Of a DNA stretch of 64,000 bases, positions 1 through 8,960 are shown piece by piece (the first letter of the stretch is position 1; the number at the start of each line of letters is the position of its first letter). Source of the stretch: Bactericera cockerelli (lineage: Eukaryota; Arthropoda; Insecta; Hemiptera; Triozidae); NCBI GenBank assembly GCA_024516035.1, contig CM044957.1:51766085-51830084 (forward strand), in the 5' to 3' direction. The notes under the pieces are model-generated. The model saw nothing but the letters and a program-made list of their open reading frames with translations, was not told where the DNA came from and did no database searches. Position numbers and translations under genes: made by a program.

Positions 1-159
1 TGAATAAAGATTCTCTCATGTTTCGTAAGAAGATTTTTTAAGAGGAGGTTTGAAGAAAGGAACTGTGTTGGTCACAATAGATGATTTAGAAGTCGATCTG
101 ATAGTTGTCGCTTCTTTGGTAGAACAATATCCAGTTTATGCTAAAGGGGGATGTCTAGG

Positions 160-467
160 ATTGAAATTCTCCCTTCTTAAAATCTCCCTTGTTAATGGCA
201 AATTTCGTACAGATAACATACTCTCTCGATGCATTCTTTAAATGAAATCGGACGGTTGAAAGAGAGATTTGAGGGTGACAGTGTTTCTGGAACAAGGCCA
301 CCTTAGTGCTCACTCCAGAAACCACTCTCAATTTTGCCAAAGCTCCCTCAACTGTCACACAATGCATTCTGATTGGTTGTTTCGTGCAAATTAACCAATT
401 AGAGTGCGTTTTGTGACGGTTGAAACGGGATTTGAGTCTGACAGAGTTTCTGGACCGAGGCCCTGAT
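160..467. repeat. Palindromic MITE pair next to a protease splice donor
   Basis: Two adjoining copies (about 160..298 and 304..467) of a short palindromic element. Its ends read TTCCAGAAAC inward and GTTTCTGGAACnAGGCC outward, and its inner part has ACCAATCAGAGTGCGTT-like sequence. Relatives lie at 4727, 5650, 24800 and 49430. The right end stops about 8 bases from the 5' splice site of the protease-2 His exon. Positions 1..159 hold nothing recognisable. Confidence 0.65.
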
Positions 468-480
468 GGTCGGGACTTAC

Positions 481-643
481 CTGCGCACGCAGTGGGCGGC
501 CGTCAGAACGTAGTCCTCATTGATGAGCGAGGCGCCGCAATGGAACTGGCCATCATACACGAGCCGCGCCACCCAGGGATACTTGTTGACGCCAGTGGGG
601 CGCCCGCCGACGATTCGGACCTCCTGGTTAGTTACCCCGCACT
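481..643 (-). CDS. Protease 2, catalytic-His exon
   Basis: 163 nt, phase 1 in and phase 2 out. The acceptor ends TTTGCTAG at 644 and the donor is GTAAGT at 480..475. It encodes the activation cleavage site (EVR/IVGG), PWVARL, the CGASL segment with the first Cys of the His-loop disulfide, and TAAHC with the catalytic His. Starting at 643 is the only choice among the nearby AGs that keeps the frame with the upstream exon. Confidence 0.93.
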
Positions 644-2268
644 CTAGCAAACAGGGAAACGCACACTAAAATATCAAACTACTCAGTGGGGGATGGGGGA
701 GGGGGGCTGTTACCTCCATGGAGGAAGAAGTAATGGATAACTCATAAAGTATATCTTATGGGTAACGAACCTGTCATATAATTCGGCCATTTTCAAAAAA
801 ATCACAACAATCACAAATTCATTCTTCTTGTTTAAGTTTTACAAATAGATGGTTTTGTACGGGGTGTTACGCATCACTGTAGCCAACAGTAACAGATTTC
901 TTATTTTGAGAATGCTGAATACAAAGAGAATTGCTTTCAAGCACACACCTACAGTCTTGTCCTTCACGTGTACGTAGTACCTACATATAAGTGGAAAAAT
1001 GATTTTGCAGGTAATTAAAATGGTGTTGTCACATTAACGTGCATCAAGATGGTTAATGTTAAATCATATACCAATTTTCTGTGTGTCTGTTTTCTTAATT
1101 TATTAAGCAGGTTTAGGTAAAATAATAATAATTACCCGCCGTACGGGAGTATATTAAAGGTAATAGGTCTAATTACAATTTCAACGATAAAAATGTCAAT
1201 AACTGAAAATAATAAAATAAAATAATGTTAAAAAATAATATCGCAAGTCGTAAAAAGTAATTAATACACAAATATAAAAAAAACAGTACCAGAAAATTAT
1301 AGGTACATCTACTTAAAAAAATAGAGTTTTAGACCGAGGATCTTCCGTGGAAGAGGTTCAGATAAGAATTAATAAGGCAAGGAAAGGGTCACTCAAATAT
1401 TTAATGGAATTCTAAATTAAAACAACTTTAATATGAAAAGTGATTTTTTTTACCAGTCTCTTTTAGATTATATAAACTTCATTTTGCATCTCTTTTTAAA
1501 CGTTTCCTTACAAAGAAAAATATAAAATTACATTGAAATTTAATTTGTACTCAGGAACGTCGTCTCTTTGTCTCTCTTCAATGTTTCTCAAGCTGCATGC
1601 ACTCTAGTTTTTTACCCGAGTTTTCCTTGCCCAAGTGCTGTATTTTTGAGTTTATTTATTTATGTACCTAGATCTCTAATCTTGGACTAGTTTAAAGCTA
1701 GACGACACCGGGTTATTTGAGTTCTAGGTGGAGGTGAAATAAAGATGGGGGGAGTACCGAACCCTGACACATGTCAAGGATTATGGAATCTAGACCAAAC
1801 ACTGAACTCTAATTTTCAAGTTTTAGACAATTTTTGATAAGAATAATTTTTATTGCTCGTGTGGTTAAGCACTCGCTTGCCATTCGGGAGGTCCCGTGTT
1901 TGATCCTCCGTACCGAAAAAAAAAATATATTTTAAAATTTGGTTACACCTATGGCAATTTCTTCTACCCAACCTCTCACTACTGTGCTATAGGTGTCTAT
2001 GCCTTTCTCACGGACACGGAATTATTATTACTATCCAATAAATTATGCTGGTTATAATAATAATATTTAAAACATTATAATAATAGCTGTTCAGAGGCGT
2101 AGGAAGGGATACCGAGGGTGGTTAATACTCACGACACGTGCAGTTGCCGAGTCTATCCTTCTCGTCTCCGCCACTGATGTCTCCCAGGTTGATCCCGAAG
2201 AGATCATCAAAGTACAACTTGCCCGCCCTGCTCTTGTTTTGGGCGGCTCTAGAACTGCTCAGCTCATT
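481..2268 (-). CDS. Trypsin-like secreted serine protease 2, partial (two exons seen)
   Basis: Partial S1-family serine protease. The exons 2268..2133 and 643..481 join in frame: the first ends with one base of a Gln codon, the second supplies two. The junction gives a pro-segment ending NCTCQCGVTNQEVR, then the activation site R/IVGG, then PWVARL and the catalytic His in TAAHC. The layout of a CxCxCG pro-segment before IVGG is typical of insect trypsin-like proteases activated by cleavage. The Asp and Ser exons and the stop must lie left of position 1. The signal-peptide exon should lie to the right (the 2268 exon starts in phase 0), but I could not find it. The His exon matches that of protease 1 in length and phases, so the genes are paralogues. 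GC content is far above the surrounding DNA. Substrate unknown. Confidence 0.85.
644..1849. other. Intron of protease 2, no gene seen
   Basis: AT-rich intronic DNA between the His exon and the pro-segment exon. No exon, RNA gene or clear mobile element is visible before the SINE at 1850. Confidence 0.6.
1850..2065 (+). mobile_element. tRNA-headed SINE (family 5)
   Basis: A tRNA-like head with an A-box-like GTGGTTAAGCACTCGC and a B-box-like GTTTGATCC is followed by an A-rich stretch and an AT-rich tail ending in ATTATTATTA. It sits in the protease-2 intron. Confidence 0.55.
2133..2268 (-). CDS. Protease 2, pro-segment exon
   Basis: 136 nt, phase 0 in and phase 1 out. The acceptor is TTGTTTTCCAG and the donor is GTGAGT at 2132..2127. 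It encodes 45 residues rich in Ser, Asp and Gly, ending in NCTC, where the Cys probably ties the propeptide to the catalytic domain and Asn is a possible glycosylation site. It corresponds to the 226-nt pro-segment exon of protease 1 but is shorter. Confidence 0.82.
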
Positions 2269-2394
2269 CTGGAAAACAAGTGATGATGTCACTGTAGAAT
2301 TTCATCCTCCTACTTAAAAAATCGACTAGAAAATTCCTGAAGCATGAAGTAATAGGATTGTTCAAAAAATTACTTATTTGTAAGGACAGAGGAA

Positions 2395-3020
2395 CTCAGG
2401 TAGAGAACTCTTCCTCCAGCACTTAGCTGTGTTCTCTACACTCATCTGACAACACAGGAAGAGAACTTACCCCCATTGATATCTTTCCTCCAGAATAGCT
2501 GTGTTCTCTACACTCTCTGACAAACAAGAAGATACTTACCCCATTGAATCTCTTCCTCCAGCACATAACTGTGTTCTCTACACTCATCTGACAACACAAG
2601 AAGATAACTTACCTCCATTGCTTCCTCTTCCTCCAGCACATAGCTGTGTTCTCTACACTCATCTGACAACACAGAAGAGAACTTACCCCATTGTTCTCTT
2701 CCTCCAGCACATAGCTGTGTTCTCTACACTCATCTGACAACACAGGAAGAAACTTACCTCCATTGCTTCCTCTTCCTCCGCACATAGCTGTGTTCTCTAC
2801 CCCACTCATCTGACAACACAGGAAGAGAACTTACCCCCATTGCTTCCTCTTCCTCCAGAATATGCTGTGTTCTCTTTACTCATCTGACAACACAGGAAGA
2901 GAACTTACCCCATTGCTTCCTCTTCTCCAGCACATAGCTGTGTTCTCTAACTCATCTGACAACACAGGGGAAATAGCTTCCTTCCCGCATAGCTGTGTTC
3001 CTCTACTCTCTCTGAAATCA
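2395..3020. repeat. ~75-bp minisatellite upstream of protease 2 pro-segment exon
   Basis: About eight imperfect tandem copies of a 66-76 base unit, marked on the plus strand by GAACTTACC, TCCTCTTCCTCCAG and AGCTGTGTTCTCTAC. Copies differ by single-base indels. On the minus strand each unit shows a donor look-alike (GGGTAAGTTC) and an acceptor look-alike (TGTGTTGTCAG/ATGAG). The array begins about 130 bases before the real acceptor at 2269. Confidence 0.9.
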
Positions 3021-3926
3021 CGGGAAAGACGGTTAGCTGTTAAATTCATGCTTATCGAAGATATCACTGTGGGACTGTATCGTTAAAATTTATTGTGATC
3101 GAAGATAGGTGGTCTTTAACTGATTAATGGTTTTGGATGAAGATAGGTAGTCGAAGCTCTTTACGCACAAGATTTAAACTGTAGCAGAAATAAGACTTTA
3201 GTACTGAAACAATAGTAAATTTTAACTGGTAACAAAAATTCGGTTTGCCGTAACATTTTATTTTATATGAATTGACCACGTGAAAAATGAGGTTTTGTTA
3301 TTTTAGATATTATTATTGATGGGCCTTTGAAAGAATATTGCTTTAAAACACTGTCTAGCACAATCAATATACGCGAAAAAAATAATCCTGGGACGGAATT
3401 TATTCTATTCTGACACAGATGAGTGAATCAGGTAAATAGGCATGGAAAAAAGTTCAGAACACAATCACCGCTTCGCACTTCGAAATAAATTTCATCATTA
3501 ATTATTTTAAAACTTTGTCCTATCTTCTCATCACGAGAGAGTACAAACACATCAGGTAGTGAAGCGTGAGGATGATTTCACAAAGGTTTGTTTCAAAGAT
3601 CAGCGAGAGAAATTAGATGTATTTTTTTCTAATTAAAAAATCCTAAGAAAAACTTTGCTGATGACACGGCTCATTAGAGGAAACGCAACACTCGCGAACT
3701 GAGAGAAGTCGTAGTGCGGAGATAAGTGGCGCAAGATGATCTACCAGGCTATCAGCAGGCTCTTGGGAGCAATGGAAAGAAAGTACTCAACCGATATGAA
3801 AGTGAAATAGCTACCGCTGTTGCGTGAAACCAGCTACGTAACCACAATAAACCAAACAACCACTTCAGACTTCTCATAATATATTACGAAGAGATCATTA
3901 GCTGGTATTGAACAAATTACTCGCAG
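3021..3926. other. No gene seen
   Basis: AT-rich sequence without a recognisable exon, RNA gene or repeat boundary. Confidence 0.5.
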
Positions 3927-4186
3927 GCAGGCGCGGCCTGTGCTAACTGCAGCACCCCTCGACGAAAAGGAAAATGGAGGTGCTTTTCCAAGTTCAAGTG
4001 AAAACAGTGAAAATCAATACAAATTGTTTAGTACAAATACAAAATTCATAATTATAATGATTAACATGGTAAACAACTAAACAAACTCAAACTAATGAGG
4101 TACTAAAAGAGCGACTCTATAAATCCTTTTTGAGTCCGCTCTATGTGACGGCATTCCCGAAACATTTTCCCGCCGGCCGCGCCTGC
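3927..4186. mobile_element. MITE with GC-rich inverted ends
   Basis: The inverted ends GCAGGCGCGGCC (3927..3938) and GGCCGCGCCTGC (4175..4186) flank about 235 bases of non-coding DNA. The ends resemble those of hAT-type elements, but no clear target duplication was found, so the class is a guess. Confidence 0.55.
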
Positions 4187-4463
4187 TCAGACAGATTTCT
4201 TTCTTTTGTGGCTAAATTGGGTACTTAAAAACACAAGTGGAGATGAGTTTTGAATATCATTAGTTTTTTAGAGTTTCATCTATACGGTCTTGTAACGCCT
4301 GGTAGGAGTCAACACCTCTTTCCAACTGGAAATAGGTTGGAGTAACCTAACATTGTACCTCTGCGGAATATTGCTCATTCTTTTACCTATAAACTTATTC
4401 AAATAATTATTTGAAGAAAAGTCCAAATCAAAGTCGGTACAAACATAGATATTTAACTAGGTC

Positions 4464-4588
4464 GGGTCGAGATGGGGCTGCTGGGTCCCGGCTCATGTAG
4501 ATGTAAGGTCACGTTTGCAGCTCTGTGATTAGTGGAAATTGGTCACATAATCTGAAATCTACATGACCCACCAGTCGCATCTCGACCC
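4464..4588. mobile_element. Short palindromic MITE
   Basis: The arms GGGTCGAGATG and CATCTCGACCC enclose a further inverted pair (CATGTAGAT / ATCTACATG). Total about 125 bases, non-coding. Confidence 0.6.
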
Positions 4589-4726
4589 AGCCATTAGTAC
4601 ACTTACTTTTCTGTTCTATCTGAATAAAATTAAAAAAAAAAGTTCATGGCAGGAATAGGTATCCGAAATTACTGTCAGCTGTGAAGAATTTGTTCGATAT
4701 TGTCGAAACAGCTGTCCAGGGCCCTG

Positions 4727-4902
4727 TTCCTGAAAGCCAAGGCTTTATTCCAGAGAGCTCTCTCACTCTAAAATTCCCCAAATTTCCCTTCCAACGGTCA
4801 TGTTTCGTTCAAATAAACCAATCAGAGTGTGTGTGTAGTTGGAAGGAATATTTGGGGATTATGAGAGTGAGTAATATTTCTGGAACGAAGCCCCACGGTT
4901 CA
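4727..4902. mobile_element. Palindromic MITE (TTCCAGAAAC family)
   Basis: A mirror-image element. Its left half has CTCTCACTCTAAAATTCCCC and its right half has GGGGATTATGAGAGTGAG, ending in TTTCTGGAACGAAGCCC. The inner ACCAATCAGAGTG motif is shared with the copies at 160..467 and 49430. Confidence 0.7.
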
Positions 4903-5649
4903 GTATATCAGTATAAATAGAAAAGTGAGAAATTGTATTAGATGGATCTGATTGATATTCATATAATACCTACATCCATTACAACTCATTTTTCTATTTC
5001 GACTAATAGGGAATTTCAATAACAAATAAACAATGTAAACATGTAACGCCTCAAATGAGCTACTCATTATTCGTGAAACTGAGGAGAAGAAATAGTATGG
5101 AAATATCTAAGAAAAAGAATAGATAGTAAATTCTATCAGAGCTAGTATCATCATGTTGAAGAGGACATCAGAAGTAATGGTAGAAATGTTTAAATTTCAA
5201 TCTCATTGAATCCTGCCGTTGAAATCCAAGTAGATGGCGCGATCATAAATGTAGCAAAGTACCGGCTCGTGTCCCGGTTCCGCCGGGAGATATTTCAATT
5301 ACGTAGAATAGGTTAACTGACCTATTTTTTATCATATACATAATTATGTACGTGTGAATATTCTTTCAAATATTGCAACTATTTCTTATTTTCTAGATAA
5401 AGATCCGTGTACGCGTCTGTTGTGGCTTAGTGATTCATAGTTACAAAAAGAAGAAGGCTGTAAACCTATCTAAAGACATGTTGACGTCTGTGATATTGGC
5501 TAACATCAAGGATCAAACCAAAAAATATGGTACATCCTTTTAATAAGGAACACAGTTCCCCCACTCCTGATAGATTGAGCTCGAAGTGGTGATACCTCTC
5601 TCTCTCTCTCTTGGCTCACTCAGTTGCAAACACTATTGCACGTGAAATG
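4903..5649. other. No gene seen
   Basis: AT-rich sequence with a short (CT)n run near 5598. Nothing else recognised. Confidence 0.5.
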
Positions 5650-5815
5650 GTACGCGCACACTCATTCCAGAAACCACTTTTACTCTCATGATCCCTAAAT
5701 CTTCCTTTCAACCGTCAAATTTCATTCAAAATAAACCTATCAAAGTGTGTTGTTTAGCTGTTGAAAGGGAGATTTTGGAATTTTGAGAGAGACAGTGTTT
5801 TCTTTAATGAAACCC
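5650..5815. mobile_element. Palindromic MITE (TTCCAGAAAC family)
   Basis: It starts ACTCATTCCAGAAACCAC, carries AATAAACCTATCAAAGTGTGTT in the middle (ACCAATCAGAGTG in its relatives), and ends with GAGAGAGACAGTGTTTTC. A diverged copy. Confidence 0.6.
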
Positions 5816-6948
5816 AGGACACCATTAGATAGAAACAAATGAGGTGGGTAAGGAATGCAAGAGCCTCCTTTGCATTTCAATGTTTTTGTTCCACTGCCTC
5901 CTGCTCGAATTACTTCTGTTTGAATCATTTTCTTCATTATTTTCATTTCTAATTCAACACCATCGCTGTCATTGTGCCTGCTGGGAAATCTAAAACCCAT
6001 GCATTGTGTCACTTGCATGTTCTCATAACATTTGTAACATTCCAGTCTCTTCAGAAATATGATTTGCTGCTTTAGTCTGAGCTCAAATCTCATTTAAACT
6101 GACAACAGGCACAATATTGTGTTCTCAGGAAATGATCTAGTACAATGGCAGTTGTTTTCGCAGTTCATACATTTTCATATTCTTGTATATTTAGGAAATT
6201 CGAATGATATGTGCTTGGTACAGTAAGTACATAATTATATCTCTTGATTAAGTGGATTGCTCTTCTACAGTTTTTTTTTGGTTTGTGAGTTTCAAGTGAG
6301 TTTGTTTAATGTGTTTAGGTGTTAATTTTGCTCCATTTTGAATTTCAATTTTGTGATAGTTTTAAATTTATATTTACTACGTTACCTAACTGAATTTTCC
6401 ATAGAATGGTATTCGATAAAATCAAGCTGTGCGCAATTTTAAATATATTTACTCTCAATTTTTATTATTTTACTTTTTTAAACACAAAATCCAGTGGGAC
6501 TGTTTAGGTGTTCGATACTGCCGTCATGGCATACTATTAGATGTTAGACCCCATTATTTCATTATCGTTGCCAAATATTCGGTTTTAAAAATTCCAAGTG
6601 ACAACTTTTCATTGCAACATGAGTTTTGGAAAAAACATACGTACTATGTTTTCTGTTTACAGGCACTGTTTGACTGTCTCTCGAAGGGCTTTTCCGTATC
6701 TCTGGAAAGTTACAGTTAAATTTCCGGTAAGACGTATGGCTTCCTAAAGATATCTACATATCGTAGGAGAAGGGCAAAAATTGTACTATTTTTTCTGATA
6801 TCTCAACCTAAATACAATAGAAGTCATTTTCATATGTACATTGTACATGTAGGTATGTGTCCCAAAAATAATGAGATTTTTTTGTATAAATAACATTTAT
6901 TACTTTTTAAATGGCATTTTTCACACCTCAGCCGAGGTATTTGATTAT
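5816..6948. other. No gene seen
   Basis: AT-rich. The open frames here are AT-biased, lack splice sites and show no family resemblance, so none is annotated. Confidence 0.5.
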
Positions 6949-6960
6949 ACATAAGTATTG

Positions 6961-7113
6961 CACCGACCTCAGTAGCTTGATCGATAAGGCGGCGGACTTG
7001 TAACCTGGAGGTCGGTGGTTCAAGTCCCGGTTTCAGCGTGGATTTAATAGATCGAGTTTGAGTAGTTGTGATATCACGAAAGTGATTAACACAAATATGA
7101 TAACTTTTTTTTA
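6961..7113 (+). mobile_element. tRNA-headed SINE (family 1) with target duplication
   Basis: The head CTCAGTAGCTTGATCGATAA is followed by a B-box-like GTGGTTCAAGTCCCGG, then a body ending GATATCACGAAAGTGATTAA and CAAATATGATAAC. A 12-base direct repeat, ACATAAGTATTG, flanks it at 6949..6960 and 7114..7125. It is the best-preserved copy of a family with many members in the window. Confidence 0.88.
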
Positions 7114-7134
7114 ACATAAGTATTGCTGGGTATC

Positions 7135-7345
7135 GTTTAACAGATTCGGCACCAGTTTTTCAGGCCAAAAGAGAAGAACACAAATCATTGGCGCCCTTAA
7201 CCGGGTTGGCGGTAGGAAGAGCATTCAGACGTAAACCTTGGAAGTAGAAGTGTCCGAAGGCCCGAACTAAATAACCTCAACCATGGAGAACAATTCCGAC
7301 CTCCAGTAGGTTTGGTAAAAGTCAGAGAGAAAGAAGAAGGATGAT
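7135..7345 (+). mobile_element. Non-LTR retrotransposon 3'-end fragment (shared repeat)
   Basis: Contains AACACAAATCATTGGCGCCC, CCTCAACCATGGAGAAC and a purine-rich AGAAAGAAGAAGGATG end. A diverged copy lies at 11135..11325. The layout (untranslated tail ending in AAGAAG-like repeats) suggests a LINE 3' end, but no coding motif is left, so the class is inferred. Confidence 0.45.
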
Positions 7346-7370
7346 AATTTATTTGTATAATTCTATACAT

Positions 7371-8331
7371 GGGTCATTTTCATTTATCTTGGGCAATCGG
7401 ATTTTTTCAAGTCATGAACGTTACCTTTTTCCTAAACATTTTTTAGGCTCAGAAGACTAAGACAAATACCTTTGAGCAAAAGCTTTCATTTAGAATATTT
7501 CTAGCAGCTACCTCTTCACACAAAATTACAAAAACTTAACGTACCAGGTAACGTTCATGACCACGGGTAACGTTCATGACGGTAACGTTCATGAGTAACA
7601 CGCCACTAAAACAATCTTTTCTCAATAAAGGAATATTCACTTTACAAAAAAAAATATTTGATTGGAAAGAGGACATGCAGAAGAATTAAAGAAATACATT
7701 ATATATTAAAGAATCATTACAATTTATTTAAAAAACCGCGTAACGTTCTTGTCAAAAAAAATTAGACCCACCATTGTCCCTCACTGTACTGCATCCAACA
7801 TCCAACTGACAGGAAATTTCAAAACAAAAACAAAGTCATCTGTAAGAAGCAAAATGGCGGCAGCTGCTAGCTTCTCATTCTAAGGGTTTTTCAAAATGGT
7901 TTACATTTTTTTCTGGGTAACATTCATGACGGAGATTTTTTTTTCTTCGTAGGGACACAACTTTACACGTCTGTAGAATGAGGTGAACATTATTATTTTT
8001 ATGAAAACTAATGGTCACAGCTTAAATAAACTGTATTTTTCTCATTTATATTGGATTTTGGTGAAAATAATGGGGAGAAATGCATTTTTTTCTATCAGAC
8101 ACAGTAAAATCTTAGACTAAGGGACACCTAAAATATCATGAACGTTACTTACATAACTGGCAATTTTGAGTCTCCATATTAGTTTAAAAGACAATTTATT
8201 ATTGTAATTTATAAAAAAAATTGTTTCCTATGTGATCAAATAGATTTTAGTCATATATCCCTATTATTTTCACATTTATTAAAGGAGAAAGGTTGCGGAC
8301 TTGATATGCCCAAGATAAATGAAAATGACCC
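7371..8331. mobile_element. 961-bp DNA element with subterminal TAACGTTCATGA repeats
   Basis: The inverted ends GGGTCATTTTCATTTATCTT and AAGATAAATGAAAATGACCC are flanked by ACAT on both sides (7367..7370, 8332..8335). Inside, TAACGTTCATGA or close variants recur at about 7418, 7551, 7567, 7581, 7740, 7916 and 8138 in both orientations, like transposase-binding subterminal repeats. It is non-coding and therefore non-autonomous. It lies just past the stop of the 332-residue gene. Confidence 0.82.
8275..8280 (-). promoter_or_regulatory. Candidate poly(A) signal of the Cys-rich gene
   Basis: AATAAA on the minus strand, 148 bases past the stop codon at 8428. It lies inside the DNA element 7371..8331. 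A second AATAAA is at 8200..8195. Neither is proven to be used. Confidence 0.35.
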
Positions 8332-8427
8332 ACATATAAGAATGTATGTAAACTTATTTGAATTAATAATTGATAAATCAATAAGTGTTGAAAGTTAAGA
8401 AAATACACGTATGTATATGTCCACTGC

Positions 8428-8960
8428 CTATACCAATGGTCCGTCGTTACCCATACCCTCATCCCATTCTTTATCCTTGAATATTATATCCCGAGTCACG
8501 GGATCTTCAATGTTCCAGTAGCCATACCGGCCCTTCAAGGCTCCATTGGCGTCAACCATCAACTGAGCCTCCAAGTACACGAAACTCGTGATGGCTGACT
8601 TGTTATCCGCGGGAATACCGTTTCTCCTGTAGGCTATGTTACAGACAGGGACTTTGGTCTTGTTGATGAACGCGTGTATACAAATGGAATCATAATTAAT
8701 TCGAATTTTGGCTCCTATATCATTCTCGTACTGAGTTTTCGGGATTTTGTGCTTGTCTGATTCAAAGCCGTCTGCGTAGTTGTCTTTGATGTAGTTGAAA
8801 ACTGTTCCTGATTTCGGCAGGTTATCCCCCACGTAACGAGCGCACCGGTCGTCAACCTCGCCTTCTTTCTCGTGACACAACGCAGTAGTGTTGAAGTTTG
8901 GCTTCTTCAGGTCTGTCACGTCCGTCCACTTCAAGCCGCGTTCCCCGTTAGGATCAAGCA
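8428..8960 (-). CDS. Cys-rich gene exon 4 (terminal)
   Basis: 533 nt. The acceptor is CTTCTTTTTAG at 8962..8961, entered in phase 1, and the stop TAG is at 8430..8428. It encodes residues 156-332 with Cys 184, 195, 249 and 262. Confidence 0.9.

Noticed and set aside
420..647. 75-codon plus-strand open frame
   Set aside because: It is the reverse-complement shadow of the protease-2 His exon, which has clear motifs and splice sites on the minus strand.
2609..2809. Minus-strand frame through the 75-bp minisatellite as protein
   Set aside because: Units differ by indels that break the frame. The would-be introns between look-alike sites are only ~25 bases, and the unit's phase does not fit the phase-0 start of the exon at 2268.
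5740..6093. 117-codon minus-strand open frame
   Set aside because: It begins in unique AT-rich DNA and runs into a MITE. No signal peptide, motif or splice support.
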